Below, in pieces: positions 19,569 through 29,800 of a stretch of DNA of 64,000 nucleotides. Position 1 is the first letter of the stretch. The number at the start of each line of letters is the position of its first letter. Origin of the DNA: Rheinheimera tangshanensis (lineage in GTDB: Bacteria > Pseudomonadota > Gammaproteobacteria > Enterobacterales > Alteromonadaceae); the NCBI RefSeq assembly GCF_014645135.1, contig NZ_BMLH01000013.1:1-64000 (forward strand). Reading direction: 5' to 3'. The notes below the pieces were generated by a model. That model made no database searches, was not told the origin of the DNA, and saw nothing but the letters and a program-made list of their open reading frames with translations. The translations under genes were made by a program, and so were the position numbers.

Positions 19569-21779
19569 TCACTGCTTTTGCAGCCAAAATGGCAAAGGCT
19601 GCTGCCGATAGGGCCAGATATGGAGCTGTTGCTCAGTCATTTCAATCCGCACAGCGCCTTGATCTGCAGTATTGAGTAGTGGAATTTGCAGCAATGCCAG
19701 TCGCCCCAACACCTCTGCACTGGGGTGACCGTAGGCATTATTGGCAGCGGCACTGTTCAGCGCCAATAGTGGTTGTAGGCTGCTTAAGAAATTCAACTGA
19801 CTAGAGCTTTTACTGCCATGATGCCCCAGCAACAACAAATCGGCCTTTAAGTTAGGCTGAGCAATTAATAACTCAGCTTCGACGCTATGAGCTATGTCGC
19901 CAGTCAACAAGGTTTGCCATCCGGCTGTTTTTATTGCCAGCACACAAGAGCTGTTATTGCCTTCCTCTGTCTGGAATTGACTCCGAAAAGCCCACAGCTT
20001 TGCATCCAGATAATGAGCTGGCAAAGATAAACAAGGACGCTGCGGGAAGCCTGTGTCAAAGTCAGCAATCAATTGCACTCCGGGATAAGCCTTTAACACT
20101 TCAGCAAAAGCGCCTGTGTGATCAGTATCGGCATGGCTTAACACTAAATAATCCAGTTGCCGTACCCCTTGATAATGCAAATAAGGCAACACATAAGCTT
20201 CGGTGGCATTAAAACTGCCATACACAGGCCCAACGTCGTACAACAAGCCTCTATCGCCTTTTTGCAACAGCACGGCCGTGCCCTGCCCGACATCAATAAC
20301 ATGCACTTGCCAGTGCGCTGCTTTGGGCCACAACAAAAAAATAAAAGGCAATAACAGCAGCGCCATTCTGTATTTTGGTGCAGCAGCGGGCAGAAAAAAT
20401 AACGCGAGCAATAACAAGGCGATACAAAGGGCAGAAAATACCGTTTGCGCCGGTAGTAACCACCAATAATCCATAGAAGCTCCTGCCATCAGCCACTGCT
20501 GTAATGGAGATAACAACAGATCCGCCAGTTGCCAGTGCCAAAGTACTTCTGCAGGCAAAATCAGCTCCAGTAGTAAAGCAATCAGCAGATAAGGGATCAC
20601 CAAAAGCGAGCACCAGGGCACAAAAATCAGATTCGACAGCAACGCCAGAGGCGCTATACCATGGAAAAATAATAAAGTAGGCGCACTCATTAACAGCGTC
20701 ATTACCGCCTGAAATTTTAAAGCATGCTTGATGACGCCGCAGTCGCTACGATCGCTCAGCGGATAACTCCAGACGAATAAAAAAATTAAAGCCACCGCAT
20801 AAAGCGTCAGCCAAAAACTAATGCTCATCACCCATAAAGGATTAATGAACAACAAAAGCCCGCAGACCAAAAGCCAGCTTTGGCTATAACTTAAGCGCCT
20901 GTGCTGCTGCAGCAAATACACAGTCAAAGCCAAAGCGAGTAAAGCTCGTAACGTAGGAATGGCAAAACCTGCCAATAAGCTGTAATACCATGCAGCGAAG
21001 AGAGCGACAAAAGGTGCTGCTTTTCTGCACCACAGCAGCTGGATATGCATTTTGGCGAAGCACAACATCAAGCCATAGACCCAGCCAAACAGCAGACCAA
21101 TATGAAAACCGGATATCGAAATTAAATGACCTAAGGCTGTGGCTTGTAACCCCAACCACAACTCGTCACTAAAAGGCCGTTCACCTAAAGTAAAAGCTGT
21201 GATCAGTGAAAAAGATGGCAGGTCGCCAATTTTTTGCTGCAAGCGCTGATACAACTGCTGACGATGATCCCAGTCTGCATTAAGTAACAGTCCATCTTTC
21301 ACCACACAATTACCAATAATACCCAGCACATAAGCATTGGCTTCAATATGCACTGAGCCAGGATTGGCAGGCGCCCTTACGGCTTTGCAGCGTACCTTCA
21401 GCCACCAGTCTTGCCCCTGACCCAACAGCTCTGGTGCACGCTGCCAGCGCATTCTTACTAAGTAACCTTGCAGTGGCCCTTCATTGATTTGCCATAAAAA
21501 TCTGCTGAAGTCCTGATCCTGTTGTCTGATACTGACAACCTGACCTTTGAGCCATGGTTCGGACAAGTGAAGTAACAGTTCAGTATGCGATTGATGCTGC
21601 TGTACCTGCCACAACCAAAGGCTTAAAGCGCAACAAAGACCAGTGAAAAACAACAAACGATAGTAAATGCAGATCAGGATCAAGCACAGCAGGAAAATAA
21701 GCCACAAAAGCTCTGGCACTATTGGTAAAAATAATGACAATAGGCATCCGCTGATCACGCCAATGAAAAAACGGTTCAC
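19569..21779 (-). CDS. comEC: ComEC/Rec2 DNA-uptake channel
   Basis: Predicted inner-membrane channel passing single-stranded DNA in natural transformation. 736 residues, GTG start. An N-terminal DUF4131-like region with a soluble OB-like stretch, a competence domain with many helices (includes LISISGFHIGLLFG), and a C-terminal metallo-beta-lactamase domain with LSHADTDHTGAF and LLLGHHGSKSS. It sits immediately upstream of msbA, the common gammaproteobacterial arrangement. It suggests, but does not prove, competence. Confidence 0.92.
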   Translation of the reverse strand: MNRFFIGVISGCLLSLFLPIVPELLWLIFLLCLILICIYYRLLFFTGLCCALSLWLWQVQQHQSHTELLLHLSEPWLKGQVVSIRQQDQDFSRFLWQINEGPLQGYLVRMRWQRAPELLGQGQDWWLKVRCKAVRAPANPGSVHIEANAYVLGIIGNCVVKDGLLLNADWDHRQQLYQRLQQKIGDLPSFSLITAFTLGERPFSDELWLGLQATALGHLISISGFHIGLLFGWVYGLMLCFAKMHIQLLWCRKAAPFVALFAAWYYSLLAGFAIPTLRALLALALTVYLLQQHRRLSYSQSWLLVCGLLLFINPLWVMSISFWLTLYAVALIFLFVWSYPLSDRSDCGVIKHALKFQAVMTLLMSAPTLLFFHGIAPLALLSNLIFVPWCSLLVIPYLLIALLLELILPAEVLWHWQLADLLLSPLQQWLMAGASMDYWWLLPAQTVFSALCIALLLLALFFLPAAAPKYRMALLLLPFIFLLWPKAAHWQVHVIDVGQGTAVLLQKGDRGLLYDVGPVYGSFNATEAYVLPYLHYQGVRQLDYLVLSHADTDHTGAFAEVLKAYPGVQLIADFDTGFPQRPCLSLPAHYLDAKLWAFRSQFQTEEGNNSSCVLAIKTAGWQTLLTGDIAHSVEAELLIAQPNLKADLLLLGHHGSKSSSQLNFLSSLQPLLALNSAAANNAYGHPSAEVLGRLALLQIPLLNTADQGAVRIEMTEQQLHIWPYRQQPLPFWLQKQ

Positions 21780-21804
21780 GTTAATTATTCATTAATGAGT
21801 TGTA

Positions 21805-22338
21805 ATGGCAAAGAATCTAATTAAGAAATATCTACCAGATACAGAAAAAATCAAGCAACACCCTTCGCTAAAGATCTTTGGCACTTTGTTGCATGACAAC
21901 AATTTGTGGCATTTTAACCGCCGCTCAGCCCGTGGTGCTTTTGCAGTAGGTTTGTTTGTTGCACTGATCCCTATGCCATTTCAGATGGTGTTAGCCGCTG
22001 CTTTGGCCATTTTGTTCAGAGTCAACTTACCCTTGTCAGCTGCTTTGGTCTGGCTGACCAATCCATTAACCATGGGGCCTATATTTTTTGTCTGCTATCA
22101 GTTAGGGGCACTGATTTTAGGTCATCCTGGTCATCATGTAGAAGCTCAGGTAAGTTTAAGCTGGTTACTCGATAGTCTGGATACCATAGGTAAACCCTTC
22201 TTGCTCGGCAGCCTTATTGTGGGCTCTACCTTGTCCGCCTTAGGTTATGTACTGGTGGATTACTTTTGGTGCTTGTCGGCGAAAAAAGCCTGGAAGGATC
22301 GTATTCAACAACGTCAGAGTCAGATTGAATCCGACTGA
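21805..22338 (+). CDS. DUF2062 membrane protein
   Basis: 177 residues. RRSARGAFAVGLFVALIPMPFQMVLA followed by TNPLTMGPIFF is the DUF2062 pattern, with three to four hydrophobic helices and a basic C-terminus. It is divergent from comEC with only 25 bases between the start codons, so both promoters overlap. The function of the family is unknown. It is often found next to comEC or glycosyltransferase genes. Confidence 0.85.
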   Translation: MAKNLIKKYLPDTEKIKQHPSLKIFGTLLHDNNLWHFNRRSARGAFAVGLFVALIPMPFQMVLAAALAILFRVNLPLSAALVWLTNPLTMGPIFFVCYQLGALILGHPGHHVEAQVSLSWLLDSLDTIGKPFLLGSLIVGSTLSALGYVLVDYFWCLSAKKAWKDRIQQRQSQIESD

Positions 22339-22352
22339 CTCTGACGTTTTTT
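22311..22352 (+). terminator. intrinsic terminator overlapping the DUF2062 stop codon
   Basis: Stem ACGTCAGAGTCAG / CTGACTCTGACGT (13 bases) with the last codons and stop of the gene in its 5' arm and loop, followed by TTTTTT. It also faces the convergent lolE end. Confidence 0.9.
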
Positions 22353-22357
22353 ATCAA

Positions 22358-23608
22358 CTAGCGTTGTCCTAAGACAAAAGCAGGCTGTACTTTACTGGCG
22401 CTAAGCGCAGGATAAATAGTGGCCAGCAAGCTCATAACCAAGGCGATGCCTATGGTCATCACCACTTGCACCGGCTCAATATGAGAAGGTACATAATCGA
22501 CAAAGTAGATGCTGGAATCGAGCAAACTAAAGCCGGTTAAGCTGGTGATTAAACGAAACAGCGGCTCTATTTGCCAGGCCAATACTAGCCCCACGGCACC
22601 ACCGACCAAAGTCCCGGTTAAACCGTTTAGCCAGCCAAGCCACATAAACGCCTTAACAATGCGACGCCTCGGCATGCCCATGGTCAATAAAATAGCGATA
22701 TCCCCTTGCTTTTCCCGCACCGCCATGACTAAAGTGGCAACAATATTAAAACAGGCCACAGCCAATACCAGCACTAACACCAGATACAAAATACTGCGTA
22801 CCATCTGAATATCATTGTACAAATGACCCTGAGTACGGAACCAATCCAGCATATAGACATAATCAGTGGCCATATTACCAAGCTCACGTGACAAAGTGGG
22901 CGCTTTAAAAATATCAGCAATTTTAAAAGCAAAGCCCTGCACTGCACCTGGTGGGTAATTCAGCCACTGACCTAAAGCATGAATATCAACCCAGGCTTGC
23001 TGATAATCCAGCTGACCGCCAATACTGACGATAGCGACTAGTGTTAAGCTGACATGCTTATGGCTGGCGAGCTTACCGTCTGCTGTCACTTGCGGCAGCA
23101 TAAGTTGTACTTCGTCCCCTACTTTCGCTTGCACTTCGTCCGCTATGCCTTTGCCCAAAACAATCTGATGTTCGCTGATGTGGCTTAAATCCCCAGCCAC
23201 CACAAAAGAGCCTAACGCGCTGATGCCTTGCTCCAGCTGCAAATCAATACCGCGTAAATTGGCCGCTTTGACCTTAGCGCCGCTACGGATCATGGTATTG
23301 GTCTTGATGTAAGGAGCACCAGCCACCACGCCGGGATGCTGTTGCAAGGGCCTGATTTTCTTCTGCCAGTTGCCAATGGGGTCAGACACCGCCTGCAACT
23401 CAACATGAGGGATCACAGACAACAGCTTGTCTTTTAATGCCAGCTCAAAGCCATTCATCACTGACAAGGCCAGAATAAGAATAGCAACCCCCAGACCTAT
23501 GCCTATAGTGGAAGATGCCGCGATAAAACGAATAAAAGCGTTGCTGTTACGGCTTTTGCGATAACGCTGCGCCAGTTGCCAGGACAAACTAGCCATGAGG
23601 TAAGCCAT
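22358..23608 (-). CDS. lolE: lipoprotein-releasing ABC transporter permease LolE/LolC type
   Basis: Membrane subunit of LolCDE, which extracts outer-membrane lipoproteins from the inner membrane. 416 residues with the FtsX-like layout: TM1 (about 30-52), a large periplasmic domain, then three C-terminal helices (about 270-300, 320-350, 380-400). [23 protein letters not shown] is typical of the family. It overlaps lolD by 20 bases. ATG 23596 (MASLSWQ) is an alternative start. Confidence 0.92.
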   Translation of the reverse strand: MAYLMASLSWQLAQRYRKSRNSNAFIRFIAASSTIGIGLGVAILILALSVMNGFELALKDKLLSVIPHVELQAVSDPIGNWQKKIRPLQQHPGVVAGAPYIKTNTMIRSGAKVKAANLRGIDLQLEQGISALGSFVVAGDLSHISEHQIVLGKGIADEVQAKVGDEVQLMLPQVTADGKLASHKHVSLTLVAIVSIGGQLDYQQAWVDIHALGQWLNYPPGAVQGFAFKIADIFKAPTLSRELGNMATDYVYMLDWFRTQGHLYNDIQMVRSILYLVLVLVLAVACFNIVATLVMAVREKQGDIAILLTMGMPRRRIVKAFMWLGWLNGLTGTLVGGAVGLVLAWQIEPLFRLITSLTGFSLLDSSIYFVDYVPSHIEPVQVVMTIGIALVMSLLATIYPALSASKVQPAFVLGQR

Positions 23609-24287
23609 CCATCGTTTTACCTAAATGACCATCCCGCATCCAATACTGTTGATCCAGTTTCTTCGCCAGCGCCAAATCATGAGTCACCACAATAAAACTG
23701 GTTTTCAGCTCCCGGTTTAATTCACGCAGTAGCTTATAAATACTCTCAGCGGTTTGATGATCCAGATTACCCGTAGGCTCATCCGCCAGCACCAGCGCAG
23801 GTTCCCCAACTAATGCCCTGGCTATAGCCACACGCTGACGTTCACCACCACTGAGTTCAGCAGGTCTGTGCTTGATACGATGCGCAAGACCGACACGAGT
23901 TAACATAGCTGCGGCTTTTTGCTCTGCCTTTTCATTGCTTTCACCACGAATAAGTAATGGCATAGCCACATTTTCCAGCGCAGTGAAATCCATCAACAGA
24001 TGGTGAAACTGATAAATAAAACCCAGTTTTTCATTGCGCAGTTTAGCTTTGGCATTGGCCGATAACTTAGCGACAGATTGCCCCAAAAGCACCATTTCAC
24101 CGCTGTCTGGCTGGTCCAAAGTACCCAGTATATGCAACAAGGTGCTTTTGCCAGAGCCAGAGCTACCGACGATAGCCAGCATATCGCCGGCTTTTACTTC
24201 AAGACTGACCTGATGCAACACAGGCGTGACATTAGCACCATCTGTGTAACTTTTACTGATTTGACGGGCCGTTAAAATACTGGTCAT
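23589..24287 (-). CDS. lolD: lipoprotein-releasing ABC transporter ATPase
   Basis: ATPase of LolCDE, 232 residues. Walker [17 protein letters not shown], the Lol-specific [15 protein letters not shown], signature [15 protein letters not shown], Walker [13 protein letters not shown]. It is the middle gene of lolC-lolD-lolE, but a 402-base gap filled with repeats separates it from lolC. Confidence 0.96.
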   Translation of the reverse strand: MTSILTARQISKSYTDGANVTPVLHQVSLEVKAGDMLAIVGSSGSGKSTLLHILGTLDQPDSGEMVLLGQSVAKLSANAKAKLRNEKLGFIYQFHHLLMDFTALENVAMPLLIRGESNEKAEQKAAAMLTRVGLAHRIKHRPAELSGGERQRVAIARALVGEPALVLADEPTGNLDHQTAESIYKLLRELNRELKTSFIVVTHDLALAKKLDQQYWMRDGHLGKTMDGLPHG

Positions 24288-24309
24288 TAGATCCTATCCA
24301 AAAAATTGA

Positions 24310-24422
24310 AAGTACAGCGCGACGACACTGTAGAGGCGGGTCTTGTACCCGCCCGTCTTGTAGATAAACCGGTGTTTGAGCGAAAGCGCGCCGTCAACAA
24401 AGCTGCTGCACCCAATGACGAG
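24310..24422 (-). repeat. degenerate MITE-like repeat unit 1 (array in lolC-lolD gap)
   Basis: The 3' half (GCGAAAGCGCGCCGTCAACAAAGC onward, read on plus) matches units 2 and 3. The 5' half has diverged and carries an extra small palindrome, GGCGGGT/ACCCGCC, at 24334-24352. Orientation is opposite to the copies at 26.6 and 36.2 kb. Confidence 0.55.
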
Positions 24423-24425
24423 GTG

Positions 24426-24560
24426 TCCTCTAAGTAATTGGAGTTGTAGCGCGGCGACAAGTGATTGAGCCCCCGGGAGCATAGTTCACCTATGTGCCAC
24501 AGATCTTTGTAAACAGGGCGAAAGCGCGCCGTCAACAAAGCTGCTGCACCCAATGACGAG
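24426..24560 (-). repeat. MITE-like repeat unit 2 (array in lolC-lolD gap)
   Basis: Nearly identical to unit 3 over both halves, including CTCTAAGTAATTGGAGTTGT and the CCCCCGGGAGCATAGTTCAC segment. About 19 unrelated bases (CCACAGATCTTTGTAAACA) replace the short ACCGG segment in the middle. Confidence 0.8.
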
Positions 24561-24563
24561 GTT

Positions 24564-24686
24564 TCCTCTAAGTAATTGGAGTTGTAGCGCGGCGACAAGT
24601 GATTGAGCCCCCGGGAGCATAGTTCACCTATGTGACCGGGGCGAAAGCGCGCCGTCAACAAAGCTGCAGCTTCAAGTACGACGAGG
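24564..24686 (-). repeat. MITE-like repeat unit 3 (array in lolC-lolD gap)
   Basis: The best-preserved unit of the array. Read on the minus strand it has AAGCTGCAGCTT, TTGACGGCGCGC, the hairpin CATAG-GTGAA-CTATG flanked by CCCCGG/CCGGGG, then GCGCTACAACTCCAATTACT. These match the copies at 26.6 and 36.2 kb in the same order. It ends 3 bases from the lolC stop codon. Confidence 0.85.
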
Positions 24687-24689
24687 AAA

Positions 24690-25901
24690 CTATTCATCGC
24701 GAAGAACCTCTGCTGGTTGCACTTGCACCGCACGCCAGGCTGGATAGACCACGGCCAATGCCGTCAGTACTAAAGCACAGACTACGATAAAGAAAATTTG
24801 CACGGGCTGAATATCCACCGGCAAAGCCACGCCAGCGACCACACTAATGCCCAACAGCGACAAAATACCGTTTAGTTGCCACGCAATAACAATACCTGCC
24901 ACAGCACCAGTTAATGTACCGAGCAGGCCGTTATTCATACCTTGCACGGCAAAGACAGTAAAAAGCTGAGTATCTGTCATGCCCTGAGTTTTTAAAATGG
25001 CTACTTCCCGCTGTTTTTCCGTCACCATCATCACCAGCGCTGAAACGATATTAAAAGCGGCCACAGCCACTATCAGCAATAACATCAACCACATCATGGC
25101 TTTTTCCATCGCCACTGCAGAGAATAATTTGCCATGACTGTCGCGCCAGTCTGTCACTTTAGCGACGGCAGGAAAGTTCGATATTTCGTTGGCTAAAGCA
25201 GGTGCGGCAAAAGGCTCTGTTAAACTTAAACGCCACTGCGGTGCTTCTTTGGCTTTGCTGCCAAGACGTTTTAAATCAGGTAAATGCACCAAGGCCACGC
25301 CATTATCCACTTCAGAGCCGGTATTAATTAAGCCTGCTACCGTAAAGAGTCGCTGGCGTGGTAACCAGCCCATAGGCGTAAAACTGCCACCTTCGGCCAG
25401 TAATAAACGGATTTGCTGACCAGGTCCAACCTTTAGCTCATCGGCAAGACCTGCCCCCAGGATCACTGAATAAGGCTGTTTTGTTAAATCAGACCAAGCA
25501 CCGGCGACCAAAGACTGCTGTAAAAAGGCGGGGATTTGGGTAGGTTCAACGCCTTGCAATAAAACAGCCGTCAGTTGACCCGGGCTTTGTGCTAAGGCTT
25601 CAAGCTGCAAATAAGGTGTAGCCTGCAGAATTTGTGGATATTGTTGCTGTAAAGCTGCTATATCCACCTGCTGAGTGGCTTCGCTTTGTACTATTAAATG
25701 CGGGATCACACCAAGGATGCGTTTTTTTAGTTCAGCTTCAAAACCGTTCATGACCGAGCTGACGATAGTCAGTGCCATTACCCCTAAAAAAATACCTGTG
25801 ACAGAAAACAGCGTAATAAAGGATAAAAAGCCATGACCTTTCCGGCTTTGGCTATAACGCAAACCGATACGGACACTCAGGGGGAATTGCAGGCTTTTCA
25901 C
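24690..25901 (-). CDS. lolC: lipoprotein-releasing ABC transporter permease LolC type
   Basis: 403-residue paralogue of the LolE-type permease: TM1 (about 25-48), periplasmic domain, three C-terminal helices. VSSVMNGFEAELKKRILGVIPHLIV matches the family. The last codons (VLRDE, stop) adjoin the repeat array. The first gene of lolC-lolD-lolE by order, so its transcript must cross about 400 bases of hairpin-rich repeats to reach lolD. Confidence 0.92.
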   Translation of the reverse strand: MKSLQFPLSVRIGLRYSQSRKGHGFLSFITLFSVTGIFLGVMALTIVSSVMNGFEAELKKRILGVIPHLIVQSEATQQVDIAALQQQYPQILQATPYLQLEALAQSPGQLTAVLLQGVEPTQIPAFLQQSLVAGAWSDLTKQPYSVILGAGLADELKVGPGQQIRLLLAEGGSFTPMGWLPRQRLFTVAGLINTGSEVDNGVALVHLPDLKRLGSKAKEAPQWRLSLTEPFAAPALANEISNFPAVAKVTDWRDSHGKLFSAVAMEKAMMWLMLLLIVAVAAFNIVSALVMMVTEKQREVAILKTQGMTDTQLFTVFAVQGMNNGLLGTLTGAVAGIVIAWQLNGILSLLGISVVAGVALPVDIQPVQIFFIVVCALVLTALAVVYPAWRAVQVQPAEVLRDE

Positions 25902-25987
25902 AGACTTCCACTTGGGTTGATGAAGAAATTGCTGCGATAATAGTGATTATCCGTTAAGGTTACAAGCTTGCTACCCGAGGTATCCTT

Positions 25988-26632
25988 ATGCAACAGCCTG
26001 GCAATACAACCCTAGCCGCAGAATTAGCAGACGAATTTGCGGATTACTTTCAGATTGAACATCAGACGACTGTCAATTTAGTGCCATTTTCCGGGCCGCT
26101 GCCGGATCAGGATGGCTTTTTACGCCTTATCCCTGATGCGTTTAAAATGACCAGTGAGCTCAGTCAGTTAAACAACTCCTCGATTCGCACTTTGAATGCA
26201 ATAAAAGATTTATCCAGCGATTTAGCACTGTATTTACAGCAACAAGCCCGTAAACTGGATGCACTGACTCATTATGTGTTGCGCTCGCAAGACGACCCCA
26301 AACAACGTTTTCATACCTTCAGTTATGGCGGTTCTGGTGTTCAGGTGTGGACGAATGAGGTGATAAAACAAGGCCAAATTTACGAAGTAAAACTGTTTTT
26401 AGATAACAACGACGGTGCTTTGTATTGCTTGGGTCAGGTCATTCAAGTGACTGAACAGCAAGAAGCAGAACCAGGACAGCCACCGCAGTATCTGGTGAAA
26501 ATTTTATTTCGCCGCATACGCGATGAAGACAGAGACATGGTGGTCAGAGCCAGCTTGCATGAACAATCCAGACAACTGAAACGCAAAGCTGAGTTGCGTC
26601 AGCAGCAAGCGCAGCAGACTCAACAGCAGTAA
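25988..26632 (+). CDS. PilZ-like domain protein
   Basis: 214 residues, divergent from lolC. The N-terminal half is helical. The C-terminal half (about 110-195) has a PilZ-like beta pattern with FSYGGSGVQVWT and the segment VKILFRRIRDEDRDMVVR. The canonical c-di-GMP motifs (RxxxR, D/NxSxxG) are imperfect: the second reads SYGGSG. A PilZ assignment is therefore moderate, and c-di-GMP binding doubtful. The C-terminus is Gln-rich (QQQAQQTQQQ). Followed directly by a MITE-like repeat and a terminator. Confidence 0.6.
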   Translation: MQQPGNTTLAAELADEFADYFQIEHQTTVNLVPFSGPLPDQDGFLRLIPDAFKMTSELSQLNNSSIRTLNAIKDLSSDLALYLQQQARKLDALTHYVLRSQDDPKQRFHTFSYGGSGVQVWTNEVIKQGQIYEVKLFLDNNDGALYCLGQVIQVTEQQEAEPGQPPQYLVKILFRRIRDEDRDMVVRASLHEQSRQLKRKAELRQQQAQQTQQQ

Positions 26633-26633
26633 A

Positions 26634-26762
26634 ATACCCTTCGTACGTGAAGCTGCAGCTTTGTTGACTGCGTGCTCTCGCCCTGGTCACATAGGTAAAC
26701 TATGCTCCTAGGGTCTCGCACTCTTGTCGCCTCTGTGCAACTCCAATTACTTTGGGTATAGA
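26634..26762 (+). repeat. MITE-like repeat, solitary copy after the PilZ-like gene
   Basis: About 128 bp. It starts ATACCCTTCGTACGTGAAGC one base after the stop codon and ends CAATTACTTTGGGTATAG. The ends are imperfect inverted repeats (ATACCC...GTA / TAC...GGGTAT). Inside are AAGCTGCAGCTT, GTTGACTGCG, and a CACATAG-GTAAA-CTATG hairpin. Same family as the lolC-lolD array and the copy by the lysC riboswitch. Confidence 0.85.
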
Positions 26763-26794
26763 TTGAGCAATGTTGAAACTAAATCAAACAACAG

Positions 26795-26818
26795 ACCGTA
26801 CTAACATGCGGTTTTTTT
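26795..26818 (+). terminator. weak intrinsic terminator after the PilZ-like gene
   Basis: Six-base stem ACCGTA/TGCGGT (one G-T pair), 6-base loop, then seven T. It lies downstream of the repeat and 24 bases before the mfd start. Confidence 0.6.
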
Positions 26819-26841
26819 ATAACGAGTAAAGAATTTCCCTG

Positions 26842-29800
26842 ATGATCCGTATTGAAGCATTACCTGCCCCTACCTCCAGCAACGATGTAAAACAATGGGG
26901 CCGTCTATCCGGCGCTGCCTTGCCCTGGGCTATTTATCAGCTGTATCAGCGTCAGAAAGGTCTTTATGTCGTCATAGTGCCGGACACCACCACTGCACTG
27001 CGTTTGGAGCAGGAGTTGATGGTGTTTTTCCATGAACATGCTGCTGAGGTTTGGACTTTCCCTGACTGGGAAACCTTGCCTTACGATGTATTTTCACCCC
27101 ATCAGGATATTATTTCTCAGCGCATAAAAACTCTGTACAGCTTGCCACGTTTACAGCATGGCATAGTGATAGTGCCGCTGAATACGGCCTTACTGCGTTT
27201 AACTGATGCCAGCTATTTACAGCAATACAGTCTGGTACTGAAAAAAGGCCAGCAGCTGGATTTAACAGCACTGCGTCAGCAATTGGCCGCTGTGGGTTAT
27301 CGTGCTGTGGATCAGGTGATGGAACATGGCGAATTCTCAGTGCGAGGATCCTTGCTCGATCTGTATCCAATGGGCAGCACCCTGCCGTATCGGATTGACT
27401 TTTTAGACGATGAAATTGACGGTATTCGCCTCTTTGATCCGGATAATCAGCGCACTGTGCAGCAAGTTCATGAAATTGAACTGCTGCCTGCCCACGAGTT
27501 CCCGCAGGATAAAGCAGCGATAGAGCGTTTCCGTATTCGTTATCGTGAACGCTTTCCGGCGCGTAGCGAAAAAGAATCACTCTATATGCAAGTCAGCCAA
27601 GGCCTGATGCCTGCTGGTATTGAATATTACCTGCCGTTGTTTGCAGAACAAACAGTACCGTTATTTTCGATGTTACCCAAACAAACCGTGATGCTGGCTG
27701 TGGGTGATTTGGAAGCTGCGGCAGCGCGTTTCTGGCACGACTTACAACGTCGTTATCAGGACAGAGCGATAGATTTACTCAAGCCTATTTTAAAACCGCA
27801 GGAATTGTATTTAGCGGTTGATGAATTTTTTGCAGAGCTAAAGCAGTGGCCGCGCTTGCGTTTAAGTCGGGCTGAACTGCCGGAACGCGCTGGACAATCC
27901 AACGCTGCTGTGGCTGATTTACCTGAGCTGACGGTCAATCACCAGCTGAAAAATCCACTGGAAAAGCTGCAGCAATTTATTATTGATATCAAGAAACAGC
28001 AAGGGCGAGTGCTGTTTTTCGTAGAATCTGAGGGCCGGCGCGAAAGCTTGTTGCAGCTGATGCAACGCAATCAAATTCGCTTGCAGCAATTTGCTTGTGT
28101 CGAAGAGTTTTTAACTGATCAGGTTGATTTGGGCATAGTCATTGGCTCGTTAGAGCAAGGCTGCTTGCTGCAGAATAAAACCAAGACCAAAGCAGGTGAA
28201 GAGCCTTTAGCTTTAGTCAGTGAAAACGAATTATTTGGTCAAAAAGTTACCCAAAGACGCAAACGTAAACACAGTCAACAAATCTCTGGCGACACTATCA
28301 TCCGTAATCTGGCCGAGTTGTCTGTGGGTCAACCTGTGGTGCATTTACAACATGGTATAGGTCGTTATCAGGGTTTGCAGGTGTTGGATGCTGCAGGCAT
28401 TAGTGCAGAGTTCGTCACCATTGAGTACGCAGGTGGCAGTAAGTTGTACGTGCCTGTGTCGTCTTTGCATTTAATCAGCCGTTATACAGGTTCGGATCAA
28501 AACAACGCACCGCTGCACAAGCTTGGCAACGACAGCTGGGAAAAAGCCCGGCGTAAAGCCGCAGAAAAAGTGCGGGATGTGGCCGCAGAATTGTTGGATG
28601 TGTATGCCCAGCGCGCAGCTCAGACCGGCTATGGCTTCAAACTGGACGCTGAGCAATACGACATCTTTGCCGATGGTTTCCCTTATCAGGAGACAGTGGA
28701 TCAGCTCGATGCGATAGCCGCAGTGCTGGCCGATATGCAGGCCGAGCGCGCCATGGACAGATTAGTCTGTGGTGATGTAGGTTTTGGTAAAACAGAAGTC
28801 GCGATGCGCGCTGCTTTTGTTGCAGTCAATGACAATAAACAAGTAGCGGTGTTAGTGCCCACCACGCTATTGGCACAACAACATTTTGAAAACTTCCGTG
28901 ATCGTTTCGCCAACTGGCCGGTTAAAGTCGCAGTGTTGTCGCGTTTTATCAGCGCCAAAGAACAAAAAGCCATTTTGGAAGAGACCGAACAAGGCAAAGT
29001 CGATATCCTGATCGGGACTCACAAATTATTACAGGACGATATCAAGTTCAAAGACTTGGGCCTGCTGATTGTTGATGAAGAACACCGTTTTGGCGTACGG
29101 CAAAAAGATAAAATCAAAGCCTTGCGGGCCAACATCGATATCCTGACCTTAACGGCAACCCCTATTCCGCGTACTTTAAATATGTCGATGTCTGGTATGC
29201 GCGATTTATCCATTATCGCTACACCGCCAGCCAAACGTCTGGCCGTAAAAACTTTTGTACGTGAGCATGAAGAAGGCTTAATACGTGAAGCTGTGCTTCG
29301 GGAAATATCCCGTGGTGGTCAGGTGTATTTCCTGCACAATGACGTGGCGACCATAGAAAAAGCTGCAGCTGACTTAGCCTTATTGCTGCCGGAAGCTTTA
29401 ATTGGTATAGCCCATGGCCAGATGCGAGAGCGCGAGCTGGAGCAAATCATGGCTGATTTTTACCATCAGCGTTTCAATCTGTTGCTGTGTTCGACCATTA
29501 TCGAAACGGGCATAGACGTGCCCACCGCCAATACCATTATTATCAACAGAGCAGATAACTTTGGTCTGGCGCAGTTGCACCAGCTTAGAGGCCGGGTCGG
29601 TCGCTCGCACCATCAGGCTTATGCCTATTTACTGACGCCGCCACCAAAACGCTTAACCAAAGATGCCGAAAAACGCCTTGAAGCTATTTCAGCCTTAGAA
29701 GATTTAGGCGCTGGTTTTGCACTCGCCAGTCAGGATATGGAAATTCGTGGAGCCGGTGAGCTTTTAGGTGATGAGCAAAGTGGCCAAATTGAATCTGTTG

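Noticed and set aside
24300-24690. A CRISPR array
   Set aside because: Units are about 120-135 bp with internal hairpins and no short unique spacers. No cas genes are present in the window.
24287-24733. A 148-codon open frame through the lolC-lolD gap
   Set aside because: Its repeated peptide (AALLTARFRP...) is just the translation of the repeat units. No ribosome site or protein family supports it.
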